From: Hyphomonas atlantica corrig.
GTDB taxonomy: Bacteria; Pseudomonadota; Alphaproteobacteria; Caulobacterales; Hyphomonadaceae
Direction: 5' to 3'
DNA: 64,000 nt
Assembly: GCF_000682715.1 (NCBI RefSeq)
Contig: NZ_AWFH01000023.1
Span: forward strand, 1-64,000
A program made the translations under genes and the position numbers. Shown piece after piece: positions 18,030 to 26,508 of this stretch. Positions within the stretch are counted from its first letter, which is position 1; each line of letters begins with the position of its first letter. The notes beneath the pieces are model-generated. The model saw only the letters and a program-made list of their open reading frames with translations. It was not told the origin of the DNA and did not search any database.

Positions 18030-18980
18030 TTATCCCTTCATTGCTTCTGCAAAGGCTTCCAGATCCTCTGGGGTGCCGAGCGTGAAACCATTCAGCGCCT
18101 TTTCAATGCGGCGCTGCATGACCGTCAGAACCTTGCCATTGCCTGCTTCGCCGGTTGCTTCAACTCCCTGAGCCACCATGAATTGCACACTTTCGGTCCA
18201 GCGCACACGTCCTGTGACCTGCGATATCAGGTTTTTACGAATAATTTCAGGGTCGTTCACTGCACTGGCAGACACATTTGCTACAAGCTCAGTCGCAGGG
18301 CTGGAAATCGCAACATCTGCAAGGGCTTCCGCCATTGCATCAGCGGCGGGTTGCATCAGCGAGCAATGGAACGGTGCTGAAACGTTCAGCAGCATCGCTT
18401 TTTTGACGCCATTGTCTTTCGCATGAGCGCAGGCCGCCTCCACCGCGTCCTTCCTGCCAGAAATGACCAACTGTCCGGGTGCATTGTCATTGGCGATGTC
18501 ACACGCCCCCCCGGTTTCGCGTCCGGCTGCGCAAGCTGCTTCAGCCTGCTCGATGTCAACCCCGAGCAGCGCTGCCATTGCGCCTTCGCCCGGTTGAACT
18601 GCCGCCTGCATCGCGTTGCCACGAATGCGCAACAGTTTAGCCGTGTCAGACAAGCCAATCGAACCTGCCGCAGCCAACGCGGAATATTCACCGAGCGAGT
18701 GACCGGCAACATAGGCCGCATCTTTCGCCGACAGACCAAATTCACTCTCCAGCGCACGCGCCGCTGCAATACTATGGGCCATCAAGGCAGGTTGCGTATT
18801 CGCTGTCAGCGTCAACTCTTCAATATCTCCTGCCCACATCAGCTTTGACAGGTCCTGGCCAAGGGCTTCGTCTACCTCGGTAAACACGTCCCGCGCGGAC
18901 TGAAACGCATCCGCCAGTGCCTTACCCATTCCGATTTCCTGGCTCCCTTGCCCAGGAAAGATCAGCGCAAACTTTTTCAT
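18030..18980 (-). CDS. fabD: Malonyl-CoA:ACP acyltransferase
   Basis: A 316-aa transacylase loading malonyl groups onto ACP. Motifs: [15 protein letters not shown] at the N-terminus, the nucleophile in [15 protein letters not shown] (Ser about 92), and [11 protein letters not shown] with the catalytic His (about 201). ATG 18980 gives the conserved [14 protein letters not shown] start; 36 additional upstream codons are open but unlike any homologue. First gene of the fab cluster, divergent from the rpsF operon. Confidence 0.96.
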   Translation of the reverse strand: MKKFALIFPGQGSQEIGMGKALADAFQSARDVFTEVDEALGQDLSKLMWAGDIEELTLTANTQPALMAHSIAAARALESEFGLSAKDAAYVAGHSLGEYSALAAAGSIGLSDTAKLLRIRGNAMQAAVQPGEGAMAALLGVDIEQAEAACAAGRETGGACDIANDNAPGQLVISGRKDAVEAACAHAKDNGVKKAMLLNVSAPFHCSLMQPAADAMAEALADVAISSPATELVANVSASAVNDPEIIRKNLISQVTGRVRWTESVQFMVAQGVEATGEAGNGKVLTVMQRRIEKALNGFTLGTPEDLEAFAEAMKG

Positions 18981-19038
18981 GTCAGTATTCTCCAGATTGC
19001 GCCCGTGGTTAAAGGTGACCGCGAATGTAAGCAAGCGC

Positions 19039-19067
19039 TTGAAAAACAGGCGCAAATGCGCTTTACA
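19039..19067 (+). promoter_or_regulatory. Candidate promoter of the rpsF operon
   Basis: TTGAAA (19039-19044), a 17-nt spacer and TTTACA (19062-19067) lie about 120 nt before rpsF. The -35 is good and the -10 only fair, so this is tentative. Confidence 0.35.
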
Positions 19068-19110
19068 CCCGCCTTCACTCGCAGGCATGCGGCCCTTGGT
19101 AAACTGGAAT

Positions 19111-19170
19111 GAGCCAGATGAAGGGGGGCCATCGCCAGGCAGTTTCCCGCTGTCCGGCGCCGCATGGCTC
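19111..19170 (+). promoter_or_regulatory. Candidate structured leader of rpsF
   Basis: GAGCCA (19111-19116) pairs with TGGCTC (19165-19170), enclosing a GC-rich interior with CCGG/CCG elements, 18 nt before the rpsF ATG. Many bacteria carry an S6:S18-binding autoregulatory hairpin at this place; whether this is one is inference. Confidence 0.35.
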
Positions 19171-19188
19171 TACTATGGGACTGAAAAT

Positions 19189-19527
19189 ATGGCATTTTAT
19201 GAGCATGTCGTGATCACACGGCCTGACATTTCGCCTGCTCAAGTCGAGACATTCGTCGAAGAACTGAGCGGCTTCCTCAAGGAAAAAGGCGCAAAAGTTG
19301 GCAAGACCGAGTACTGGGGTCTGCGCAACCTTGCCTATCCGATCAAGAAACAACGCAAGGGCCACTACTCCCTTCTGAACATCGACGGCCCTGCCGACGC
19401 GGTTCACGAGCTGGAGCGCCGCCTGCGCATCTCTGACGACGTCATGCGTTACATGACCATTCGCGTCGAAGAACTGAGCGAAGAGCCATCCCCGGTTCTT
19501 TCTCGCAAAGACCGCCGTCGCGACTAG
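19189..19527 (+). CDS. rpsF: 30S ribosomal protein bS6
   Basis: A 112-aa small-subunit protein. The start at 19189 gives [20 protein letters not shown], and the conserved [26 protein letters not shown] core and the [14 protein letters not shown] end are present. Open sequence upstream of this ATG is the leader, not coding. First of the rpsF-rpsR-rplI operon; the gap to rpsR is 15 nt. Confidence 0.97.
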   Translation: MAFYEHVVITRPDISPAQVETFVEELSGFLKEKGAKVGKTEYWGLRNLAYPIKKQRKGHYSLLNIDGPADAVHELERRLRISDDVMRYMTIRVEELSEEPSPVLSRKDRRRD

Positions 19528-19542
19528 GGAAGGACACTCGAA

Positions 19543-19800
19543 ATGGCTCAGAAACTGAACATCACGAATATCCCTGCCCGCCGCCCGTTCGGTCGTCGCC
19601 GCAAGGTCGACCCGTTCACCGGTCAGAACGCGCAGGTCATCGACTACAAGGACGTGAAACTGCTGCAGCGCTACATCTCTGAAAAAGGGAAAATCGTGCC
19701 TAGCCGCATCACGGCCGTAAACCTCAAGAACCAGCGCAAGCTTGCTCAGGCGATTAAACGCGCCCGCATGCTGGCCCTGCTTCCGTTCGAAGTGAAGTAA
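19543..19800 (+). CDS. rpsR: 30S ribosomal protein bS18
   Basis: An 85-aa basic protein with the S18 signature [19 protein letters not shown], then [29 protein letters not shown]. It heterodimerises with bS6 on the platform of the 30S subunit; its gene follows rpsF directly with an AAGGA ribosome-binding site. Confidence 0.98.
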   Translation: MAQKLNITNIPARRPFGRRRKVDPFTGQNAQVIDYKDVKLLQRYISEKGKIVPSRITAVNLKNQRKLAQAIKRARMLALLPFEVK

Positions 19801-19812
19801 GGAGACACCGAC

Positions 19813-20400
19813 ATGCAAGTGATCCTACTTGAACGTATCGAACGCCTCGGCACGATCGGCGACGAAGTCAACGTAAAGAACGGCTTCGCCCGTAACTTCC
19901 TGATCCCGCAAGGCAAGGCCCTGCTGGCCAATGATCGTAATCGCGCCCGCTTCGAAGCGGAACGTGAAGCCATTGAGACCCGCAACGCTGAAGCTCGCGC
20001 GAAAGCCGAGTCCGAAGGCAGCACGCTCGATGGCATGATCTTCACCCTGATCCGTCAGGCTGGCGACACGGGACAGCTCTACGGTTCGGTTACCGCACGC
20101 GACGTGGCCGATGCTGCTGAAGCTGCCGGCCACAAGATCCCGCGTTCTGGCGTTCGCCTGAACCGTCCGATCAAGGCTATCGGCATCTATGACGTTGCGA
20201 TCCGCCTGCACGCGGAAGTGACCATCACAGTTCAGGCAAACGTTGCCCGCTCGACCGAAGAGGCTGAGCGTCAGGCTGCTGGCGAAGACATTGTTGCTTC
20301 CCTGCAGGCCGCCAACATGGAACTCGCTCAAGAGCAGGCAGGCGAACTCGCTGAAGCTGCTGCAGAGCGCGCAGAAGCTGGCGGCGAAGACGAAGAATAA
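19813..20400 (+). CDS. rplI: 50S ribosomal protein bL9
   Basis: A 195-aa bL9. The N-domain MQVILLERIERLGTIGDEVNVKNGFARNFLIP and the C-domain GQLYGSVTARDVADA are diagnostic. It is longer than the 149-aa E. coli protein because of an Ala/Glu-rich C-terminal extension (about residues 150-195), which is common in alphaproteobacteria. Last gene of the operon, followed by a strong terminator. Confidence 0.97.
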   Translation: MQVILLERIERLGTIGDEVNVKNGFARNFLIPQGKALLANDRNRARFEAEREAIETRNAEARAKAESEGSTLDGMIFTLIRQAGDTGQLYGSVTARDVADAAEAAGHKIPRSGVRLNRPIKAIGIYDVAIRLHAEVTITVQANVARSTEEAERQAAGEDIVASLQAANMELAQEQAGELAEAAAERAEAGGEDEE

Positions 20401-20423
20401 TCTTCAGCTTTCGCACAAAATTG

Positions 20424-20457
20424 AAGGCCGCAGCTTTTCACAGCTGCGGCCTTTTTT
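20424..20457 (+). terminator. Terminator of the rpsF-rpsR-rplI operon
   Basis: Perfect 10-bp stem GGCCGCAGCT/AGCTGCGGCC (20426-20435 with 20442-20451) followed by TTTTTT, 25 nt after the rplI stop. Confidence 0.93.
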
Positions 20458-20535
20458 GTGGACGACGTGTGAATTGCGCAGTCAGCAGCGCAACAAGTCC
20501 GTGAATTCACCTCCCGGCTGAGGTAAAAGACTCGG

Positions 20536-22029
20536 ATGCCACTTGATGACGCCCCCGCCGCCTCGATCACTCCACCACACAATTTGTCGGCTGAGGCAGC
20601 TGTGCTGGGCGCGATTCTGTTTGACAACAACGCGTATCAACGTGTTGCCGATATCCTCCGGCCGTCTGACTTCTATGCGCCTGCCCATCAGGAACTGTTC
20701 GACGTTTCAGCCACAATGATCCAGCAGGGCCGGATCGCTGACGGCGTCACTCTTCGAGAGCATTTCGAAAAGGCCGAAAAGCTCACAGAGATTGGTGGGG
20801 CCCTTTATCTCGAGCAATTGCTGGATTCCGCCGCATTCGGCCCTGAAGTTGGCGACTATGCGCGCATGATTCGCGACCTTGCGATGCGACGTACACTGGT
20901 CGGCATCGGCAGCGAACTCCAAGGCCGCGCGCTGAACCCGACGCCTGAAGAAAGCGGTGAGCGACAAATCGAACTCGCCGAACGTCAATTGTTCGATCTG
21001 GCAGAGCGTGGATCTTCGGGACGAGGCTTTAGTTCGTTTTCCGAAGCACTGACCGAGTCGCTGAAAAACGCCGAAGCCGCTTTCAAGCGCGAAGGAAAGA
21101 TCGCGGGTATTCCAACCGTATTGCGCGATCTCGACGAAAAGCTTGGTGGATTGCATCGCTCAGACCTGATCATTCTGGCTGGTCGTCCGTCGATGGGAAA
21201 AACATCGCTGGCGACAAACATCGCCTACAACGCGGCGGCAGCCTATCGCGCTGAGGTGCAGGACGATGGCTCCAAGAAAACTGTCGACGGCGCTATTGTC
21301 GGGTTCTTCTCGCTGGAGATGTCGAACGAACAATTGGCGACACGGATCATCGCCGAACGCACCGGCATCACGACGCACCGCATTCGCCAAGGTGACTTGG
21401 ACAAGAGCGACTTTGAGCGACTTCGCGAGGCAACGGAAGAACTGCAGAATTTGCCGCTTTACATCGACGACACGGGCGGCATCTCAATCAGCCAGTTGGC
21501 TGCGCGCGCGCGTCGCCTGCAACGGTCTGTCGGCCTGGACATGATTGTGATCGACTATTTGCAGCTGATCACCGTCACGAGCGGAAACTCAAACGCAAAC
21601 CGCGTGCAGGAAATTACCCAGATCACAACATCCTTGAAGGCCCTCGCCAAGGATTTGAACGTTCCAATCATTGCGCTGTCACAGCTGTCTCGCGCCGTTG
21701 AGCAACGGGATGACAAACGTCCACAACTCTCAGACCTTCGGGAATCAGGCTCGATCGAGCAAGACGCCGACGTGGTTCTGTTCGTCTATCGGGAAGAGTA
21801 TTATCTCTCCCGTACTGAGCCAGGCGCAGACCCGAATGATCCGGCGTCCAACGAAAAATGGAGCCAATGGCGCCAGCGGATGGACCAGGTTTACGGCAAA
21901 GCTGAAGTCATTATCGGCAAGCAGCGCCACGGCCCCATCGGCCGGGTCGAACTCGCCTTCGACTCGAATGTCACACGCTTTGGCGATCTGTCTCACGATC
22001 AGCAGGGATATGGCGCAGACTTCGAATAG
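20536..22029 (+). CDS. dnaB: Replicative DNA helicase
   Basis: A 497-aa hexameric helicase of the replisome. The N-terminal DnaG-interacting domain (PPHNLSAEAAVLGAILFDNNAYQRVADIL) leads into the RecA-like domain with Walker A AGRPSMGKTSLATNIAY (about 215-231), FFSLEMSNEQLATRI and the Walker-B MIVIDYLQLI. The SQLSRAVEQRDDKRPQLSDLRESGSIEQDAD motif and arginine finger region are intact. A perfect 10-bp palindrome GTGAATTCAC (20501-20510) lies 26 nt upstream. It ends 2 nt before a convergent hydrolase. Confidence 0.97.
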   Translation: MPLDDAPAASITPPHNLSAEAAVLGAILFDNNAYQRVADILRPSDFYAPAHQELFDVSATMIQQGRIADGVTLREHFEKAEKLTEIGGALYLEQLLDSAAFGPEVGDYARMIRDLAMRRTLVGIGSELQGRALNPTPEESGERQIELAERQLFDLAERGSSGRGFSSFSEALTESLKNAEAAFKREGKIAGIPTVLRDLDEKLGGLHRSDLIILAGRPSMGKTSLATNIAYNAAAAYRAEVQDDGSKKTVDGAIVGFFSLEMSNEQLATRIIAERTGITTHRIRQGDLDKSDFERLREATEELQNLPLYIDDTGGISISQLAARARRLQRSVGLDMIVIDYLQLITVTSGNSNANRVQEITQITTSLKALAKDLNVPIIALSQLSRAVEQRDDKRPQLSDLRESGSIEQDADVVLFVYREEYYLSRTEPGADPNDPASNEKWSQWRQRMDQVYGKAEVIIGKQRHGPIGRVELAFDSNVTRFGDLSHDQQGYGADFE

Positions 22030-22031
22030 TC

Positions 22032-23000
22032 TCAGAGCTCGGCGAGCCAACTCAGCAAACGTTCACTGACCTCCACTGGCCGCTCTTGCTGCGTCCAGTG
22101 TCCGCATCCATCGAGCAACTCCGCCCCTCTGAGATCGGCGAGGGCTTTCTTCATCGCGGCGATCATGTCTCCGGGAAACATCTTCAAGACAAGATCCTCA
22201 GTTCCGCCGATGTACAAGGAGGGCTGGGCGATGATCGGAGAAGAGGGATGAGCCGACAGATATGCATGGTCTCGGTGCCAATTGCGATATCGGTTAAGAG
22301 GCCCCCGGAATCCTGACTTGCGGAACTGGGCATCATAGTAGGCCACGTCTTCCTCCGATAACCACGGAAGCGGCATGTCCGGCTCCGGAAGGCGGTGAAG
22401 CAACGTGTCGCCGTGCTTCTTGTCGATGGGCCACGTCCCTGCTGGCGCGTCGCCCGAAATCGCATAATAGAATTTACGGATCGTCTCCGCCGGGTCCGCT
22501 TCGAGTTCGGCCTCAGGTGGCCCTTCGTCTTGGAAGTATATCTGATAAAAAAACAGTCCACGATCCGTGAACAAGGCACGTGCTGCGTCTATGAATACCA
22601 CGTCGCCTGGCGGAATGTAGGGCACAGACAGACCCGCAACTGCCCTGAACTTTCCGGCGTGGAGGCGTGCGGTATTCCACGCGATCGGCGCGCCCCAATC
22701 GTGCCCTACCACAACAGCGGGATCATTCGGGGACAAAGCATCCACAAGACCTGCAATGTCGCCAGTCAGGCTCTCCATGTCGTAGGCTTCTACGGCATGG
22801 GGGCGGTCGGACTCTCCATAACCCCGAACATCGGGCGCTGCCACACGGTAGCCCGCTATCGACAGCGCCTCGATCTGGTGACGCCAAGAATACCAGCTTT
22901 CAGGAAAGCCGTGAACGAGAATGACGAGCGGCCCATCACCAGCGAGCGCAACGCGGAGCCGGACACCGTTGGTGTCTATCAGTCTCAGTTCTGGTGTCAT
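22032..23000 (-). CDS. Alpha/beta hydrolase, epoxide hydrolase-like
   Basis: A 322-aa cytoplasmic alpha/beta hydrolase. HGFPESWYSWRHQ forms the oxyanion region (about 31-43). The nucleophile elbow is GHDWGAPIAW with Asp (about 105), as in epoxide hydrolases and haloalkane dehalogenases, not Ser. The catalytic His is in CGHWTQQERP near 305. Two Tyr-containing cap segments (FFYQIYFQDEGPPEAELEAD and the YDAQF region) favour an epoxide hydrolase. It lies 6 nt downstream of a crotonase and is probably cotranscribed with it. Confidence 0.85.
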   Translation of the reverse strand: MTPELRLIDTNGVRLRVALAGDGPLVILVHGFPESWYSWRHQIEALSIAGYRVAAPDVRGYGESDRPHAVEAYDMESLTGDIAGLVDALSPNDPAVVVGHDWGAPIAWNTARLHAGKFRAVAGLSVPYIPPGDVVFIDAARALFTDRGLFFYQIYFQDEGPPEAELEADPAETIRKFYYAISGDAPAGTWPIDKKHGDTLLHRLPEPDMPLPWLSEEDVAYYDAQFRKSGFRGPLNRYRNWHRDHAYLSAHPSSPIIAQPSLYIGGTEDLVLKMFPGDMIAAMKKALADLRGAELLDGCGHWTQQERPVEVSERLLSWLAEL

Positions 23001-23006
23001 CGCGAC

Positions 23007-23918
23007 TCAATCCTTGTCGCCGATCCATTTGAATTCGGGCTCATTCCACCAAGGATAAAAATTCGGCATACCGTCGGACACCTTCACAGGATAGACCGGC
23101 TTTCGCTTCTCCAAGAAGCTCATCACACCCTCCTTTGCGTCTTCCGTCTTCCCTCGAGAGTAGATGGCAGCGGAGTCAACGATGTGAGCCTCCATCGGAT
23201 GGCTGGCGCCGAGCATGCGCCACATCATCTGGCGTGTGAGAGACGTTGAGACAGCCGCAGTATTGTCGGCAATCTCACGTGCCATTGCGCGTGCGACATC
23301 CATCAATTCTGTCTGCGGATGAACTGAACGAACCAATCCGCCCTCCATCGCTTCCTGAGCGGGAAAGACGCGTCCAGAATAGCACCATTCAAGGGCCTGC
23401 GAAATTCCCACAAGACGCGGTAAGAACCAGCTGGACGCAGCCTCCGGGTTAATGCCCCGACGATTGAATACGAAGCCGAACCGGGCATTGTCGGCCGCGA
23501 TCCGAATGTCCATCGGCAATTGCATCGTAACCCCGATGCCCACAGCCGCGCCATTGATGGCACCAATCACCGGTTTCAGGCTGTCGAAGATACGCAACGT
23601 CACACGCCCGCCGCCATCACGCTGGATGTCTACATCTTCGGTGCGGCCGGCCTCTCCATCTGCAGCCCGCTTGTCGTAATCAAATGTCTTGGCTCCTTCG
23701 GAAAGGTCCGCGCCAGCACAAAACGCTCGGTCTCCCGAACCCGTCACGATCACGGCGCGAACACTGTCATCCGCATCGGTGATGTCGAACGCCTCGATCA
23801 ATTCGTACATCATTTTGCCCGTGAAAGCGTTCATCTTGTCGGGCCGGTTCAGGGTGAGCGTCGCGATTCCATCCTCGATGTCTAGAATGATCTGCTCAAA
23901 TTGCTTCGGCTGCGCCAT
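23007..23918 (-). CDS. Crotonase/enoyl-CoA hydratase family protein
   Basis: A 303-aa crotonase. Oxyanion-hole segments are AFCAGADLSEGAK (about 66-78) and NGAAVGIGVTMQLPMDIRIAA (about 120-140); FGFVFNRRGINPEAASSWFLPRLVG follows. It is longer than the 254-aa crotonase at 7.7 kb, with an insertion of about 25 residues after the first motif and a C-terminal extension ending FYPWWNEPEFKW. The start at 23918 (MAQPKQFEQ) removes an unconserved upstream extension. First gene before the epoxide hydrolase-like gene. Confidence 0.9.
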   Translation of the reverse strand: MAQPKQFEQIILDIEDGIATLTLNRPDKMNAFTGKMMYELIEAFDITDADDSVRAVIVTGSGDRAFCAGADLSEGAKTFDYDKRAADGEAGRTEDVDIQRDGGGRVTLRIFDSLKPVIGAINGAAVGIGVTMQLPMDIRIAADNARFGFVFNRRGINPEAASSWFLPRLVGISQALEWCYSGRVFPAQEAMEGGLVRSVHPQTELMDVARAMAREIADNTAAVSTSLTRQMMWRMLGASHPMEAHIVDSAAIYSRGKTEDAKEGVMSFLEKRKPVYPVKVSDGMPNFYPWWNEPEFKWIGDKD

Positions 23919-24065
23919 GGCTGGACTCCCTTTGCTGTTTTTCCGCGCCAAGCTGCCCGCGCCTCAGCATTCGTCAAGACTTACCCGGCGGCACACAGGG
24001 TTGCGCTTGACGGGACGCAAGGCTCAGCCGGATAGTCTCATCCATTCAGTTAAAGGGATTCCGAG

Positions 24066-25367
24066 ATGAAACTCTCCAATTTGCTGGCCGGCACAGCCTG
24101 CGCGATTATAGTCCAGACAGCCTCGGCTGAGCAGATTTACCTGACCGCAGAGTATTTCGTGGATCCAGTTGCTGCCGAAACAATCGAGAATCCTGCTTTT
24201 CTGATTGAGGACGGCAAGGTCGTCGAACGAGGAAGCGCGAACGAATTGCGCAAACCCCGTGGCGCTGAGATAATCGATCTTGGCAATGCAACCCTGGTAC
24301 CAGGGTTCATCGACATGCATACGCATCTGACATCGGATCCGGAGGACCCTGCCTACTATTCGCTGAGCTTTTCCGACGAACGTGATGCGATCACAGGCGT
24401 CAAGAATGCACGCAAAACCTTGTTGGCGGGCTTCACGACAGTCAGAAATGTTGGCGCCTCAAGCTATAGCGATGTTGCATTACGGGATGCGATCAATGAA
24501 GGCGACGTGCCGGGGCCACGAATGTTTGTGTCAGGGCCGCCCGTCGGCATTCTTGGCGGACATTGCTCAGACAACAATCTGCTGCCGTCAGAATACAATC
24601 TGGTCGGAGAGAACGTCGCGACCGGCCCTTGGGAGATGCGAGAAAAGGTTCGCCGAAATATCAAATACGGGGTGGATCTTATCAAGACGTGTTCCACCGG
24701 TGGCGTGTTTTCCAAAGGCACAAGTCTGGGCGCTGCCCAGGGCACCCTCGAGGAACTCGCCGCCGTCGCCGATGAAGCTCATGCACGTGGTTTAAAGGTC
24801 GCTTCCCATGCGCACGGCACGATTGGGATCAAAAACGCCATTCTGGCAGGTATCGATACTATCGAGCATGCCAGCATCCTCGACGAGAAAACGATTAAGC
24901 TCGCGAAGGACAACGGCACCTTCTTGTCCATGGATATCTACAATACAGAATACACGCTATCTGAGGGGGAAAAGAATGGCGTGCTTGAAGAATCCTTGGC
25001 CAAGGAACGCGCGATCTCGAAGATCCAGCGTGATAGCTTCACGGCGGCAGTGAAATCCGGGGTCAAGGTCGTATTCGGCTCTGACTCAGGCATTTATCCT
25101 CATGGCGACAATGGGCGACAATTCTCACGCATGGTGATGCTTGGCATGACGCCCATGCAAGCCTTGCAGGCAGGCACAAACCTGGCAGCGGAAGCGCTCG
25201 GACAGGAGGGAAAACTGGGCTGTGGTGATGTCGGGTGTTTTGCGAACTTTGTCGCCGTGAAAGCGGACCCGATGGAAGACATCTCCCTATTCGAGTCAGT
25301 CGACTTCGTCATGAAAGACGGAAAAGTCTACAAGCGCGACGGCAAACCAATTGCCGATGCATACTGA
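24066..25367 (+). CDS. Exported amidohydrolase family protein
   Basis: A 433-aa metal-dependent amidohydrolase with a signal peptide (MKLSNLLAGTACAIIVQTASAEQ). The metal ligands are visible: HxH in DMHTHLTS (about 82-86), a likely bridging Lys in LIKTCSTGG (about 203), HAHG (about 249), IEHASIL (about 271) and the final Asp in FGSDSGIYPHGDN (about 341). This is the imidazolonepropionase-like/prolidase-like subfamily, often acting on acylated amino acids or peptides in the periplasm; the substrate is not evident. It is monocistronic in appearance, divergent from the crotonase. Confidence 0.88.
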   Translation: MKLSNLLAGTACAIIVQTASAEQIYLTAEYFVDPVAAETIENPAFLIEDGKVVERGSANELRKPRGAEIIDLGNATLVPGFIDMHTHLTSDPEDPAYYSLSFSDERDAITGVKNARKTLLAGFTTVRNVGASSYSDVALRDAINEGDVPGPRMFVSGPPVGILGGHCSDNNLLPSEYNLVGENVATGPWEMREKVRRNIKYGVDLIKTCSTGGVFSKGTSLGAAQGTLEELAAVADEAHARGLKVASHAHGTIGIKNAILAGIDTIEHASILDEKTIKLAKDNGTFLSMDIYNTEYTLSEGEKNGVLEESLAKERAISKIQRDSFTAAVKSGVKVVFGSDSGIYPHGDNGRQFSRMVMLGMTPMQALQAGTNLAAEALGQEGKLGCGDVGCFANFVAVKADPMEDISLFESVDFVMKDGKVYKRDGKPIADAY

Positions 25368-25470
25368 CGCAGGCCCTTTCGCAACGCGACCAAGCCTGAT
25401 TAGAAGAAGACGATCGCGGTTCGCAACGCTCGGCGTAAACCTAATATTTTACTCAACGGTCTGCTGATCG

Positions 25471-26400
25471 ATGGAATTCAATCCCCTGCCCGCCGTCACC
25501 ACCTTTGCGGCCCCTGTTTTTGTCGCTTCAGTCGCCTTGGAGTGGTGGGCGGTCAAATCAGGTCGCGCTCAGGGGCGATACGATACCAAAGATGCTGTGG
25601 CTTCGCTCGCTATGGGCCTCGGCAATGTCATCATCAATACGCTGACCGGTTCTGTCGCGATCTGGATGATGCTCGTGGCTTGGCCATTTCGTATCCTGAC
25701 CTTGCCTTTCACGCTCTGGTCCGCCTTGGCAGGGTTCGTGCTCTACGACTTCATCTATTATTGGAAGCATCGCTTCGCGCACCGGGCGCGCTGGTGGTGG
25801 ATGGAACATGTCACCCATCATTCCTCGACCAACTACAATTTGACGACGGCCCTGAGGCAGCCTTGGTTTGGCCCGTTCACTGGATTGATATGGATCGGTC
25901 TGCCAATGGTCGTCATAGGCTTCCACCCTTACGTCATTTTCTTTGTGGGCGGTCTGAACCTGCTTTACCAGTTCTGGATTCATACTGAGGCCATCGACAA
26001 AATGCCTCGGTGGTTCGAGGCGGTGTTCAACACACCGAGCCATCATAGAGTGCATCACGCCACCAATCCCCGCTATCTCGACACCAACTTTGCCGGCGTC
26101 TTCATTATCTGGGACAAGGCGTTTGGTACTTTCGTACCCGAGCTGGAAGATGAGAAGCCAATTTACGGAATCGTGAAGCCGCTCAACGATCACAACCCAA
26201 TTGTCATCGCGTTCCATGAGTTTTTCGGTCTTTTGAAAGATTGCGCGTCTGATGGATGGCGGCCGCACCATTGGATCGGCCGACTGATCAATGCGCCTGG
26301 CTGGTCACCTGATGGCAACCACAATCGCTCAACCGAGCTTAAATTCGCATATCTGGAAGACAATCCAGACAAACGAGACTCGCCTGGCTTCCCGAAATAG
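25471..26400 (+). CDS. Sterol desaturase/fatty acid hydroxylase family membrane protein
   Basis: A 309-aa integral membrane di-iron enzyme. The three His clusters are present: WKHRFAHRARWWW (HxxxH, about 94-102), HVTHHSSTNYN (HxxHH, about 113-118) and HRVHHATNPRYLD (HxxHH, about 193-200). Four to five hydrophobic segments flank them. The family hydroxylates or desaturates lipids such as sterols, alkylglycerols or carotenoids; no further assignment is possible. It lies between the amidohydrolase and an acyl-CoA ligase on the same strand with about 100-nt gaps. Confidence 0.9.
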   Translation: MEFNPLPAVTTFAAPVFVASVALEWWAVKSGRAQGRYDTKDAVASLAMGLGNVIINTLTGSVAIWMMLVAWPFRILTLPFTLWSALAGFVLYDFIYYWKHRFAHRARWWWMEHVTHHSSTNYNLTTALRQPWFGPFTGLIWIGLPMVVIGFHPYVIFFVGGLNLLYQFWIHTEAIDKMPRWFEAVFNTPSHHRVHHATNPRYLDTNFAGVFIIWDKAFGTFVPELEDEKPIYGIVKPLNDHNPIVIAFHEFFGLLKDCASDGWRPHHWIGRLINAPGWSPDGNHNRSTELKFAYLEDNPDKRDSPGFPK

Positions 26401-26508
26401 CCCTAGCTGACGCGACGTTGCCGGTAGACGAACGTCCACGTCTGACTAGAAACTTCTCCTGAAAGTCGAACGCGCTCGACAGTAGCCGCGCCGATTCTGG
26501 AGGAAACC

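Noticed and set aside
19075-19818. 247-codon open frame antisense to rpsF-rpsR
   Set aside because: Ribosomal protein genes on the other strand are certain; this is a shadow.
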